DNA from: Escallonia rubra | Taxonomy: Eukaryota > Streptophyta > Magnoliopsida > Escalloniales > Escalloniaceae | Assembly (NCBI GenBank): GCA_033065855.1 | Contig: JAVXUO010003095.1 | Coordinates: 65,001 to 129,000, forward strand | Length of the DNA stretch: 64,000 bases | Direction: 5' to 3' | In this document: positions 22,910 to 33,231 of the stretch, in pieces | Position numbering within the stretch: position 1 is the first letter of the stretch | How the letters are laid out: each line of letters starts with the position of its first letter | Position numbers and translations under genes: made by a program | The notes under the pieces: model-generated | Databases searched by the model: none | Seen by the model: the letters and a program-made list of their open reading frames with translations, nothing else | Told to the model about the DNA's origin: nothing

Positions 22910-24190
22910 CCTGTGTGGTTTGTGGATACAGGTGCAACAAAACATGTAGCACGTGATTGAGAGGGGTTCATAGATTACTACCCGATTCCAATGGGAAGCA
23001 AAAATATCTCCATGGGAAACAATAGCTCCGAGGAGGTGTTAGGGGATGGTTCTTACCAGCTCAAGTTGCGCACTGGGTGCATATTGCTTCTTGAGGATGT
23101 GCGATATGCACCCACTGTTCGGCTTAATCTACTTTCAGTTACTGCTTTATTAGACAATGATTTTTCCTTTATTTTTCAGAATAATAAGTTAGACATCTTG
23201 TTGGATAATGTTTTGTTCGGACATGGTTTTCACATGGATAGTCTTTTTCAATTAGATTTAATTGATTCTCAGTCCTTTTTTTCTTATGTGGTGAATGATA
23301 AAATTGTGAATGATTCTGCCACCTGGCATGCAAGACTAGGCCAGATAGGCCAAGATAGGATGACTCGTTTGGCTAAAGAAGGCCTTTTGGGCCCACTCGC
23401 AAAAGTCAATCTACAAACTTGTGAGGCTTGTTTGGCAGGTAAAGCATGCAGGAAGCCTTTTGGAAAGGTCGTGAGAGTAACTCAGCCATTTGAGCTAGTT
23501 CATTCTGACATATATGGACCTATGAGTGTAAAGGTACGTCATGGCTCATCTTATTCCCTTACACTGATAGACGATTATACTCGATATGGTTACGTGTATC
23601 TGATATCTCACTGTTATGAAACTTATGACTGTTTCAAATGCTTTGTAGTAGAGGTTAAGAATCAAACAGAAAAGAGTTTAAAAACTCTTTGCACTGACTG
23701 GGGACGTGAATATTTATCCGATCACTTCAAGAAGTTTTGTGAGGAAAAAGGTATACGCATGTAATTTACTATTCCTAATACTTCACAACAAAATGGTGTT
23801 GCGGAAAGAAGGAATATAACATTGTTGGATATGATTAGGTATATGATGGCGCAAGGAAATCTCCCATTATCTTTTGGGGGGGGGAGGTACACTTTTGACT
23901 ACAGCCTATATACTTAATCGTGTGCCTTCACGATCAGTCAAATCCATCCCATATGAGCTTTGGAATGGCCAAAAACCAAATTTTGGATAACTTTAGGCTC
24001 AGCAGGTTATGTTCATAATACTTCACATAATGGGAAACTAGGGCCTAGAGCTAAAAATAGTATCTTCTTGAGATATTCTGAAACTCTAAAGGCTATGTTA
24101 ATTATGTATGATAAACATCCAAATGGTGGAACGACTGAAATAGAGTCTCGTTATGTCGATTTCATAGAGAGTGATTTTCCTCTATGAGTT
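22910..24190 (+). pseudogene. copia 2 protease and integrase pseudogene
   Basis: The protease site WFVDTGATKHVA (about 22917) keeps D-T-G-A but is followed by a stop at 22959. A 257-codon open stretch (22991-23764) covers the pre-integrase HHCC site (WHARLGQ, CEACLAGKACRKPFG) and the integrase core. The first catalytic Asp is in HSDIYGPM (about 23503), the second block reads CTDWGREYL (about 23692), and the third is NGVAERRN (about 23793, after a stop at 23762). A poly-G run at about 23876-23883 causes a shift. The last part (23960-24187) is the integrase tail with LGSAGYVH. Most catalytic residues survive, but stops and shifts break the frame. Confidence 0.87.
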
Positions 24191-24329
24191 AGAGGAGGTT
24201 GAAGCCACTTTACCATCTCCAAGCAAAGGTGGGGAATTAGTTTCTCATCTGGTTGTCGCTGAAGATAGTATAAGTGACTCTCAACCTAGTGGGAGCACAC
24301 CACCAGGACCATCAGGTTAACAAGATTCT

Positions 24330-25985
24330 CAACTGCATAGAGGTGCACGGGGTATAATTCCACGTAGTTGTTTTGAGATTGACAGAGATATTCTTATTAG
24401 CACTCCAACTGATGAAGATGAGCCCACTTATGTGGAAATAGCCTTATCTTCATTGCTAGCAATGAGTAGATGGTTGCAATGAAGAATGAGTTGAGCTGAA
24501 TGGAGAAGAATCAGGTCTGGGAGTTAGTTGACCTTCCACCAGGGTACAGGACTGTTGGAAACAAGTGGGTTTTAAAAGTCAATCGAAAGGCATATGAGTC
24601 AATTAAGAAGTATAAGGCACCTCTTGTGGCAAAGGTTATACCTAAAAGCGGGGTGGGGACTATAAAGATACGTTCTCCCCGGTGGTAAAATTTACTTCAA
24701 TTCGCCTCATCTCAGCTATTGTCGCCCATCATGATTTAGAACATCTTCATATTGATATTAAAACTACATTTCTCAATGCAGAACTAGACGAAGAGATCTA
24801 TATGACTCAACTTGAGGGTTTTGAAGTCAAGAGGACATGAGCGCAAAGTTTGTCGGCTCAAACATTTTATACATGGTCTCAAACAATCGTCTAGGCAGTG
24901 GTACTTTAGATTTCATCATGCCATTACCTCTATAGGTTTTGAAATGATTGAACAAAACCATCGCATTTACGTAAAACGATCCAAGAAAAATATTACGATC
25001 CTTTCTTTGTATATGAATAACATTCTTTTAGTTTAAAATGACATGAGTTCTATTGTTACCACTAAGCAGTGGCTGTCCTCAACTTTTGAGATGAAGGGAA
25101 TAGGATAAGCTAATTATGTGATGGGGGTTAAAATCAAACGTGATCGTCCAAAGAGACTCCTTGTTTTGTCTCGAGAGACATCCATCAAGAAAGTCATTGA
25201 ACGTTTTCATATGCATAACTCAAAACCTGTAGACACTCCAATGGACAAGACGAGTACTTTAAGCATAGACCAATGCCTAAAGAATGATGAAGAAAAAATC
25301 AGATGTCCAAAGTGCTTTATGTAGCTGTAGTAAGGAGTCTGATGTATGCTATACTGTGTACGCGTCCAGACATCTGCTATGCCGTTGGAATGGCATGCCA
25401 TTATCAGAGTAATTCTGGACCCCTTCGTTGGAATGTGGTAAAGAGGATTCTTCGATACCTACGTAAAACTGTTGATCTCTTCCTGTGTTATCTTGGTGGA
25501 GACTTGAGACTGAGAGGATACAACGATGCTGATTGGGGTGTGATAGAGATGGGTGCAAATCCACTTCAGGTTATGCATTCATACTAAGTGCTGGAGTTAT
25601 CTCTTGATACAGCAAGAAACAGTCTTGCATCGCCCTATCCATGATAGAGTCGGAGTATGTTTCTTGGACAACAACAGTCTAGCAAGCTGTTTGGTTGAGG
25701 ACATTCTTGTAAGTTCTAGGGGTTACAGCTCATGCAGACGAGACTCTCACAATTTATTTTGAAAATATAGCTTCCCTAGATTTCGTAAAGGACACAAAAT
25801 ATCATGGGAAGGCCACACAAGTAGGTCTTCGTTATCACTTCATTGGAACTTTAGTTGTGCAATGAGAGGTGACCATGAAGCATATACCTACTGGCAGAAT
25901 GATGGCTGATCCTTTGACCAAGCCTATTGCTAGAGATGTTTTCCTTTCTCACATAAGGTGTATGGGACTATGTATGGTTTGATAT
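24330..25985 (+). pseudogene. copia 2 reverse transcriptase and RNase H pseudogene
   Basis: RT starts with MEKNQVWELVDLPPG and NKWVLKVNRKA (24500-24600); HLHIDIKTTFLNAEL (about 24747) carries the first catalytic Asp. The YVDD box is YMNNILLV (about 25010): both catalytic aspartates are replaced, so the enzyme is inactive. FLSRE-type text (LLVLSRETSIKKVIERF) and ARPD-type TRPDICYAVGMA follow. RNase H shows GYNDADWG (about 25520) and later DFVKDTKYHGK and MMADPLTKPIARDVF (about 25900), the usual copia C-terminus, ending near 25982. There are several frameshifts. Confidence 0.87.
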
Positions 25986-27300
25986 GTTTATGGCATCTTA
26001 TGTACTTGACATTATTTACTATATTTTTCATTCCTTGATTTGAGTTTATTTTGGAATGAATGGATAATCTTTGTGATTACATATACATCCTTATTGAGAG
26101 TGTCAACAGGCTTGAATTGACACACTCACACGAGTAATTCACCTCAGAGCTAAGTTAGCGAGTAAAAAAAGACATAATTGTCACAGGCACCGAGAGGGCG
26201 AATAAGTTGATACAGCTAGTGATGTAAACATGTCGCCTTAGTCGGAGCTAAGATGAGATCTAAAAAGGTAGGACGATCATAGAGTATCTCCAAAACTCTA
26301 TGTAGCTTGTTTAAAGCCGAGTGTGAGATTTCAGACAGGAACTATGAGAGTAACTGGGCTGAAAACTTAGGTCAGACACTCATACAGTGACTATAGACTC
26401 AGATTCGTATGGCGTATTTTATTATACATTAATGTGACACGCCTTTACGGTTACACTATAACATGCAAATCATATTGCATGTGCTAAATGCAGACCGACA
26501 GTGGGAGTGATGAATGAATCTCTACTTCATCACTGTATAAGCCACTTGAATCGATAAATTTTTGATCCTATATAGTATCCTTTTTACCTTAAACTATGTC
26601 ATGAAAAGACACTCAATGTCACTACTTTAGCATGTACCCTTGGATCATGGATGATGCGGTCTCGCGGGACATGTCTAGGAAAACGGTTGGGTCTAATTGG
26701 AATGACATGAGGACCTTGGGGAGAAAGTTCAATATTACACCACGTTATGTGATTCAAAGCCTGGGCGACCTTGTCGCTTTTTGTTTCGATATTAGTTATG
26801 AATGCATAACATATGCGAGCTTTAACACTGCTCATTATAAGGTATTGAAGAGTGTTTAATCTGGTGTAGTTGAACTATCTGGGGTACGTACGAGATTTTT
26901 TTAGTGATGTATTGTGTTAGTTTGGTGATAACTTAATACAATACTCCTCAACTGGACATCATTTCTCGTGTGAGGATATAAGTGAACAAGAGATAATGAG
27001 GGACTGCACGATTTATTTGCCCTGTGTATGGGCGAGTGGGAACTGTTAATAAATTGGGTCAGTGGACCCATTATCCGCCCACTAACAGATAATGCGTATT
27101 TGTTAGTTTGGATTATTACAGTTAATTAAAGGATATTTATCTCCTAAGTGTTTGAGATAAATATAGTCTTTATCTCCTAAGTGTTTGAGGTAAAACATGT
27201 CTCTAATACTATCTATATATAAAGGCTAGAGATATCTCAAGAAAAAATAAGTGACAGACAATAAGTCATAAGACAATCTCTCAATCCACCTTTTTTTTAA
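25986..27300 (+). other. copia 2 3' region with putative 3' LTR from 27044
   Basis: No coding domain. A long noncoding stretch follows RNase H, as in some copia families. A possible LTR begins TGTTAATAAATTGGG at 27044. It contains a tandem repeat of tatctcctaagtgtttgag at about 27128 and 27170, and a TATA-like tctatatataaagg at about 27211. The element runs into the next gypsy fragment at about 27300. The open frames at 26599-26859 on both strands lack motifs. Confidence 0.45.
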
Positions 27301-28155
27301 TGTCCAATCCCAATCACATATATCTTAGGCTTAGGCGTCTACAGAATTTCAAACCTAAGCTCTGATACCATTTTGTAACACCCCGAACCCGAGGGTCAAT
27401 GCACGTCCTTAACCAAAATCCAAACACATCGATAACGTAACTATTATAATGGTAGAGCAGAGCATCTAAAATACCGCAAGGCATAATTATCTAAATCTAA
27501 AAAGCTTAACTCCAAAATACTTCAAAACTTTATTACAAATTTCTCAGACCAAATATCTAAATCCAAAATAAAAGAAACCAACTAACCAATAATTTGTATA
27601 AAGAATTCATATCCTCTATGTTTCTCAATACCAAACACCAAAGAAATTCCACCGCTAATATCTCGCCCTTCGTGATACTATTGGCCTGGAAAGGGATGAA
27701 AACAAAAAGTAAAGGGATGAGCATGAATTGCCCAGTAAGAGATTTTACACACAGAAGGGCAAAACGAATACGAAACATGAGTTATCGAGTAGAGGCAATA
27801 AATAGGAGTTTAGATAACTTAGGAAATTTCACAAGCGAATAACAAAAGCGACAAAAAGATGGTTAAATAACCCATGAGTCGAGCATCAAACAAAAATTTA
27901 CGAAAACTTGTGGGTGTCACAAATGCAAATTGCTTATTATTAAGCATCACAAAATAATGGTTATACCATGTCGAATATCGCAGTCGACACGTCATATATA
28001 AGCCACTATAATTAAAAGTGACTTTCAAACACAAATATCACCCATAAAGTAACTTGACAAATATATCAAATATTCATTCGAAGTCCAAAAATAGTTCTTC
28101 TGGACTCAAAATGAACAGAACAAAAATACGAATTCAACGAAATTAAAATCGGCTC

Positions 28156-29589
28156 TGTTAGTCCTATGGTTAGATAACCTAGGCTTACATCTTGTTTTGA
28201 TGATAACTACACATTGATTATGTTCTAATGTGGGCTTTGAGTGTATTCTTAGTAGGTATATACATGCACACTCATGAAGACACATTTGAGAAGTTGGATA
28301 GATGGATTAAAGCCAAAGAAGCTTAAAGCTATGGTGACATGCTATGGAAGCTTGATCAGTCCAATGTCAAAGAGCAAGAAAGAATGCATAGGCTAAGTTA
28401 CTATCGATTATAATTGATCTTTCCTATTATGTAACTAGTCTTGGTTTGATGCTTGGATTGATGACTATGACCTAAAAAGACCTTAGGACACCTTGTGCAT
28501 TGCATGTGAGTTCATAATCATTCACACAAGCGTGGTTCTTGAAAATGAGTGAACTTTGGAACTTACTCAGATTTTCTCAAAACTGTTTTTGGTGCTAATC
28601 TTTTCATATCTTGATAAAACTTTTCATTAGCTTTCCAACGCAAAAAACGGCACCTCAATCCGATTTTTCTAGAGAAAGTTATGCCCAAAATAGGAAATGG
28701 GGTTCCGTGAGGCAGCCGATAGGCAGTAGGGTAATGCAGTCGACTGCATTGGTCAAAATACTGTTCCAACGGCTATTTTCGAGGACAAAACTCCAACGGC
28801 TATTTTCGAGGGATTACAGTCGACTGCATTGGTTACAGTCGACTGCAATGGCAGTTTTGGCCATATTTTGCCTAACGGCTATATTTGATTTCTTCTCTAT
28901 ATAAATGTTTTGGGACTTCATTATACACCATGGAAACCACATTCTAAGCCTTCATTCATTAGAGGAACATCAAGACTCATAAATTAAATTTTTCTCTCTT
29001 CATCTTCATGATTTTACATCATTAAAAAAAGCATCTTTGTAAGCAACTTTAATTGAGAGTAAACATTCTTCAAGTTATCAATTATGTCACATTTCTATTG
29101 TACTAGAGCTTCATTTGTACTCATTTCCTTTCAAGAGGGTTTCTTTGTACACATTTGATCTTTGTAAAAGGATTGTGAGCAAGGTTTGAGTTTGTCAAGT
29201 CTTGGGTGAGCTTTGTGGATTTCAGGGTTTGTCGGCTTGTGCTTGGTGTGGGGATATCACCAAGTGTTATAAGGGTTTTGATCTTGACCCGGAAGAAGAT
29301 TGTTGCTAGTGGATTCTAGTGCTCTTGCAAGGGACTTCCTTGAAGAGGTGGATGTAGGCTTGAGGGTATATCAAGCCGAACCATTTAAATCTCCTTGTCA
29401 AGTATCTCTAACTCAATCTCTTTACTTATTGCTATTTAATTGTTTGAGATTGTTTAGTTAGCATCTTCATTGAAGTATTACTTGGTTTGTTTGAGATTTA
29501 TGATTGTGCTTAGTTTAAATTCCCCATTATACTTCAAAAATCCTATTTACCCCCCTCTAGGTGTGTTTTATTGGTTTTAGGCTCCATCA
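28156..29589 (+). mobile_element. Solo LTR, SIRE/Maximus-like copia, about 1434 bp
   Basis: It starts TGTTAGTCC and ends near CCATCA. Its 3' part carries ttacccccctctaggtgtg followed by ttttattggtttt, a signature of SIRE-lineage LTR ends. Three copies of the palindromic word cagtcgactgca lie at about 28737, 28818 and 28837, and a TATA-like ctatataaatg is at 28898. The sequence ATCGG flanks it at 28148-28152 and 29593-29597, but 3 bp outside the TG/CA ends (CTC and GAG). There is no internal domain. The open frames at 28563-28904 are chance. Confidence 0.7.
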
Positions 29590-30164
29590 GAGATCGGATG
29601 AATGAAATATCGTCAAAAGAAGTTTTTGGTCGAAAACTTAATGACACAAAAATTGAGAGAGCGAAAGCAGATTATTGATAACCAAAAGGCCACCAAAAAG
29701 TAGAGCACTAAAATAATTGCCAAAGACATCTTCCGATAAGAAAAAAGAGATTTTTATAAATCAAAAGGAATTGTCTTTAACAGAAGTTATAAGACATTGG
29801 AAAGTTGGGTAACGTCGCAATTAAGCGTGATGATCAATAATAAGCTCAAAAGAAAATATGTTTCGGGAATTAAACGATAGTATATAGATCTCGTGTATAA
29901 AACGAAAAGATGACGTAAAATCCCTTACCTCAAAGTAACGAATATAACGTAAAAAATCTCATCTTTCTCCTAGATCAATCACCACCTTTTTGCTTGAATA
30001 TCCAAAAGAATGCACTAACTCTTTTATCTCATTTGTCTCTAAAAAAATATGAAGACTCTTTTGTCTTCTCCCTCTTATATAGTTTGCTAATATAATTCTA
30101 ATATAATTTGAAGTCCTCATTACTAATTTAATCACAATATGACTTAAAATTCTAATCCAAGTGG

Positions 30165-30166
<2 letters not shown>

Positions 30167-30217
<51 letters not shown>

Positions 30218-30222
30218 TTTAT
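30167..30222. repeat. (CT)n microsatellite
   Basis: About 55 bp of nearly pure ct repeats within the minus-strand gypsy LTR. The opposite-strand reading gives an Arg/Glu repeat open frame that is not a gene. Confidence 0.9.
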
Positions 30223-30374
30223 ATCTAATCTAATCACATTAGCCACTAAGACAATTAATTATTAATTTCGTCACTAAAAGGACTCCAAGAAAATTCTCAA
30301 TGGTCCATTATTTAATTCAAAATAGTATAATATTTTAATTAGTAACTACCCAAGTAGAAAAAAATATGGGGTAT

Positions 30375-30473
30375 TACTCTCTCTCTCTCTCTCTCTCTCT
30401 GACTCACTCTCTCACTCTCTCTCTCACACACAGAGTCAACCCCCCCCCCCCCCCCCCAACAAAAAAAAAAAAA
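30375..30473. repeat. (CT)n, poly-C(18) and poly-A run
   Basis: ct repeats (30375-30430), then a run of 18 C (30440-30457) and an A-run. These directly abut the gypsy LTR end, so the last bases and any target duplication of that LTR are obscured. Confidence 0.9.
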
Positions 30474-30607
30474 CAGTAGCGCGAGTTGATAATTCGTTTC
30501 AATGAATTAATTTTAGTGGCATCATTTAGTTGTGTCACTGATCACATTGATAATTCCTTCCACCAGACCTTTGTCTTCCATCATTCCACAAGACCTTTGT
30601 CTTCCAT

Positions 30608-30707
30608 ATTTAACGACGGTCTTTCCCGTCGCTAAAGGTTACTTTTAGCGACCGAATAGTGTCCGTCGCTAAAAATCCGTAGCTAAATAAGGTTTTTTCT
30701 TGCAGTG
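30608..30707. repeat. CACTA right subterminal repeats and TIR
   Basis: taacgacggtc, cccgtcgctaaa, tttagcgacc and gtccgtcgctaaa are followed by the terminal ttttttcttgcagtg. They match the left-end motifs in inverted orientation. Confidence 0.8.
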
Positions 30708-31420
30708 GAAGCTTATTCTCTTTAGAGCATGTATGCCATTTATTTGTGAAGTGACATATTTATCTTTTTCGAGACTCATAGCCATCTAAACAACTCTAAA
30801 AACGTTATTTCGTTATTTACATCGTGGATCTAGGGAGAACGTCCCCGACTCATCAAAACAAGCTACATCGCGAGGTAAGCTTTACCAGCTTTCATAGAGT
30901 AAAAATCGTAAAAATTGTCTCACATTCCCTATAATCGCATTTCATTTAAAAAACAGCAAAAAGAGTCTTTTTTCCATTTCTTGTCTAAATATAAGTCTCA
31001 AGATGTAGATTACTTCTCATAGGACCAGTGTCGAACTACGATGGTTTTGATTCCATCTATTTCAATTGGATACGTAGCCCACATGATTCATGTTGTCGAG
31101 CTCAAGCCAAAATATAAAAGCTAATTTAGGTTTAGTCTTGTTATATTTTACATGCTACGCGTTCTTAAGGCCAAAATTCAATTAAAAATAAAGTAGAGAC
31201 TGAAAGGGCGTGGCGGGTGCCTAACACCTTCTCGTTACATAACTTAGTCCCCGGACCCATCTATTGGTTTTGATAGGCTAGTCATCCTTTTAGACACTTT
31301 AGAAATATTCTTAGGTTTTCTTTTCTTACTTTTCCTTATTAAAAAAGATGGCAAGTCCATAAAACACCCTTTTGCGGATTTTTTCTCGAGGGGTGCGCCA
31401 CTGTGGCAACTATGCTGGGC
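30708..31420 (+). mobile_element. 5' LTR (partial) and primer binding site of a Tat/Ogre-like gypsy element
   Basis: The text gggtgcctaacaccttctcg at 31215-31234 and the closing gggtgcgccactg before TGGCAACTATGCTGGGC (31404-31420) fit Tat-lineage elements, whose primer binding site typically reads TGGCGACTCTGCTGG. The LTR start is not visible because the CACTA right end abuts it at 30707. A gag gene of the same lineage follows downstream. Confidence 0.6.
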
Positions 31421-31924
31421 ACAAAACACTATTAAGACTACATTTGAAAATTTCTCTTTATTTTTGGCCTTACTGTGTTTTGTGGCATGTAGAATATGAC
31501 ATAACTATTGTATTTGTGCTTGTATTTCCATACCTCACACACACGTGCGTCTCACCCCAACCCACCTATTTGAGAGCGACAGGTGGGGCCCTTTGTCCTC
31601 CTAGGCTCAAGATGGTATCTCAATTGAGCTCTTAACTCCATGGACTCGTACTAAAGATTTCTCATGATTTCATGGTATATTAAACGACTTTTATATGTAC
31701 TAGTGATTGCGCATTATTAACTTTCTAGTTAAGGGTGGGAGGTATATAGTACAGTTAAGCTGATAGAAGTGACCTTTACACCGGTGTTGTAAAGAAAAAA
31801 AATCACACCCAGACCATTCAGTGTTCTGTCATTTGTTAGGAGGAAACATGTATTGTCCTATAGCATGTTGGCGGGAAAACCAGCCAGCATTTTGTAAACT
31901 AAATTTGTAATTTTGCAAAAAGGG
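31421..31924 (+). other. Tat element 5' untranslated region
   Basis: No coding motif. It lies between the primer binding site and the palindromic repeat cluster, where Tat elements have a long leader. The open frame 31372-31635 has no domain. Confidence 0.45.
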
Positions 31925-32280
31925 AGAGACTTTGACTAACCGGCCAGCTATCCGCGCTCTCAATTGGGCGGTTAGTCAGTATGTGCATTACTTAAAATAT
32001 TCAAAACTAGCTAGTTCAGACTCTCATTCAATCCACTGTTCAACCGGTCGGTTATCTTTTCGGATGACCAGACAGTTAGTGAGAAACCTCATCCTCAGAA
32101 AATTTTGCAAAAAAAACTCCCAAAAATGAACTCTCAACCCACTGACCAACCGGCCGGTTATCCTCCTAGGTGACCGAACTATTAGTCAGAAAGCTCATCC
32201 TTAAAAAAATCAAGAAACAAATCCGAGAAACAAGCCCTAACCACGCTGACCAACCAACCGATTCGATTGGATATATAAGT
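31925..32280 (+). promoter_or_regulatory. ACCGGCCGGT-type repeat cluster and TATA-like box before Tat gag
   Basis: Copies: aaccggccagct (about 31939), gggcggttagtc (about 31966), caaccggtcggtta (about 32040), ccagacagttagt (about 32068), ccaaccggccggtta (about 32146) and accaaccaaccgattc (about 32249). Directly after the last copy is ggatatataag (32269-32279), a good TATA-box match, about 175 bp before the first gag block. The same kind of cluster precedes the PMD-type genes at 50.9, 52.1 and 61.2 kb. Regulatory function is inferred. Confidence 0.45.
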
Positions 32281-32370
32281 TTGAAGAAGAAGAAAATAAA
32301 CCACATGCCACGCCGAAATGGAAGGACAATTCAAATTAACCTCACTCGAGTTGTAGATTATTAGGATGAG

Positions 32371-33231
32371 GAGAGATGATGATCTTGTAGACCTTAGTTC
32401 CCTAACCATGAATCCCGAGGATAGACTATTCCTCAAGTTCAAGATGCCGTAGATGGATAAGTTTGATGGGACCTCAGATCCCAAAATTCATGTGAAAATA
32501 TACATGAGGGGATTGGCTCCATATGAAGTGAATCGGAATCGGTTGATACAGATGTTCCATCGCACTCTCACTAGAGTTGCCTCTCATTGACCTTGGATAA
32601 AGCCCGAGTTCGTACTTGGGAAGATGTTGTGAGAGCGTTTGTGAAGCAATACTAGTATAATGCCGACATAGACATTACCTGGAAAGATTTGGAAACCACA
32701 AAGTAAGAGCCGAGAGAGTTCATTTCGGCTTTCATCATGAGGTGGAGGAATAAGGTAGCTCATATGGTGAACCGTCCAATCGAAGTAGAGCAAGTTAACA
32801 TAGTAAGGAGTAACCTGCTCCCAATCTACCATGATTATATTTTTGGCCATTATCATACGACGTTAAAAGCTCTTATGGGATCCCTCATACATATATAAAA
32901 TGCTATCAGCAAGGGATTCATCTCTCATGAGTCGAAGCCACCAGGGGTATACCGAACCTGCCCGAGGAGTTCTAATATATAGTCTAAGCCAGCTGCAGCC
33001 AACAATGTTAACACTGTGCAAACACCTAGGATAAAGTTTATACCATTAAATGCATCGCTCCCTAAAGTTTTTGAACAGTTGTTAAGGAAATGAATGATAT
33101 CCAAGCTACCGCCTACCCCTACGCAACAGTGATACCTAGAGGTTATGATGTGAATGCCTTTTATGATTATAATCAGGGAAAGGGCCATTCTACAGATAGA
33201 TGCCTCACCCTACGACATGCCATACAAGACC
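32371..33231 (+). pseudogene. Tat-like gypsy gag pseudogene, 5' part
   Basis: The Gag of Ty3/gypsy retrotransposons. From 32453 it reads MDKFDGTSDPKIHVKIYMRG and LIQMFHRTL, then after shifts WEDVVRAFVKQY (about 32619), EPREFISAFIMRWRNKVAHM (about 32710) and NLLPIYHDYIFG (about 32811): the standard gypsy Gag core. A later part reads YPYATVIPRGYDVNAF (about 33115) and a TDRCLTLRHAIQD segment that runs into the solo LTR at 33232 and continues in the same frame at 36884. Stops at 32591, 32655 and elsewhere kill it. Confidence 0.85.

Larger units (their letters stand above)
20501..27300 (+). mobile_element. Ty1/copia retrotransposon 2, decayed
   Basis: Order gag (22071), protease (22915), integrase (23310-24190), RT (24330-25300) and RNase H (25300-25980), then about 1.3 kb of 3' sequence with a putative LTR from 27044. 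Its gag and integrase differ clearly from copia 1, so it is a different family. It lies wholly inside the CACTA element and is therefore younger than it, if the CACTA is one unit. The exact ends are not fixed. Confidence 0.75.
27357..30375 (-). mobile_element. Gypsy LTR with adjoining primer binding site (truncated element)
   Basis: Read on the minus strand the LTR begins near 30375 with gtaataccccatat and ends at 27374 with GGGTGTTACA. It is followed after 3 nt by TGGTATCAGAGCTT (27357-27370), a tRNA-Met-type primer binding site. So this is the 5' LTR of a gypsy element whose body, which should lie to the left, is gone after about 60 bp. It shares words with LTR family X (cccagtaag, cccttacctc). 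Removing the nested LTR at 28156-29589 leaves about 1.56 kb. Confidence 0.7.
12582..30707. mobile_element. CACTA (En/Spm-type) transposon, about 18.1 kb, with nested insertions
   Basis: The left end is CACTACAAGAAAA and the right end, read inward, is CACTGCAAGAAAA (12 of 13 match). Both are followed by subterminal repeats built on TTTAGCGACGG and GTCGCTAAA, the typical CACTA architecture. The 3-bp flanks are GCA on the left and GAA on the right, so the target duplication is imperfect. The outside sequence also differs: gypsy LTR X on the left, a Tat-like LTR on the right. It could be one old element or two fused halves. I saw no tnp2-type transposase inside; much of the length is later insertions and tandem arrays. 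Confidence 0.75.
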
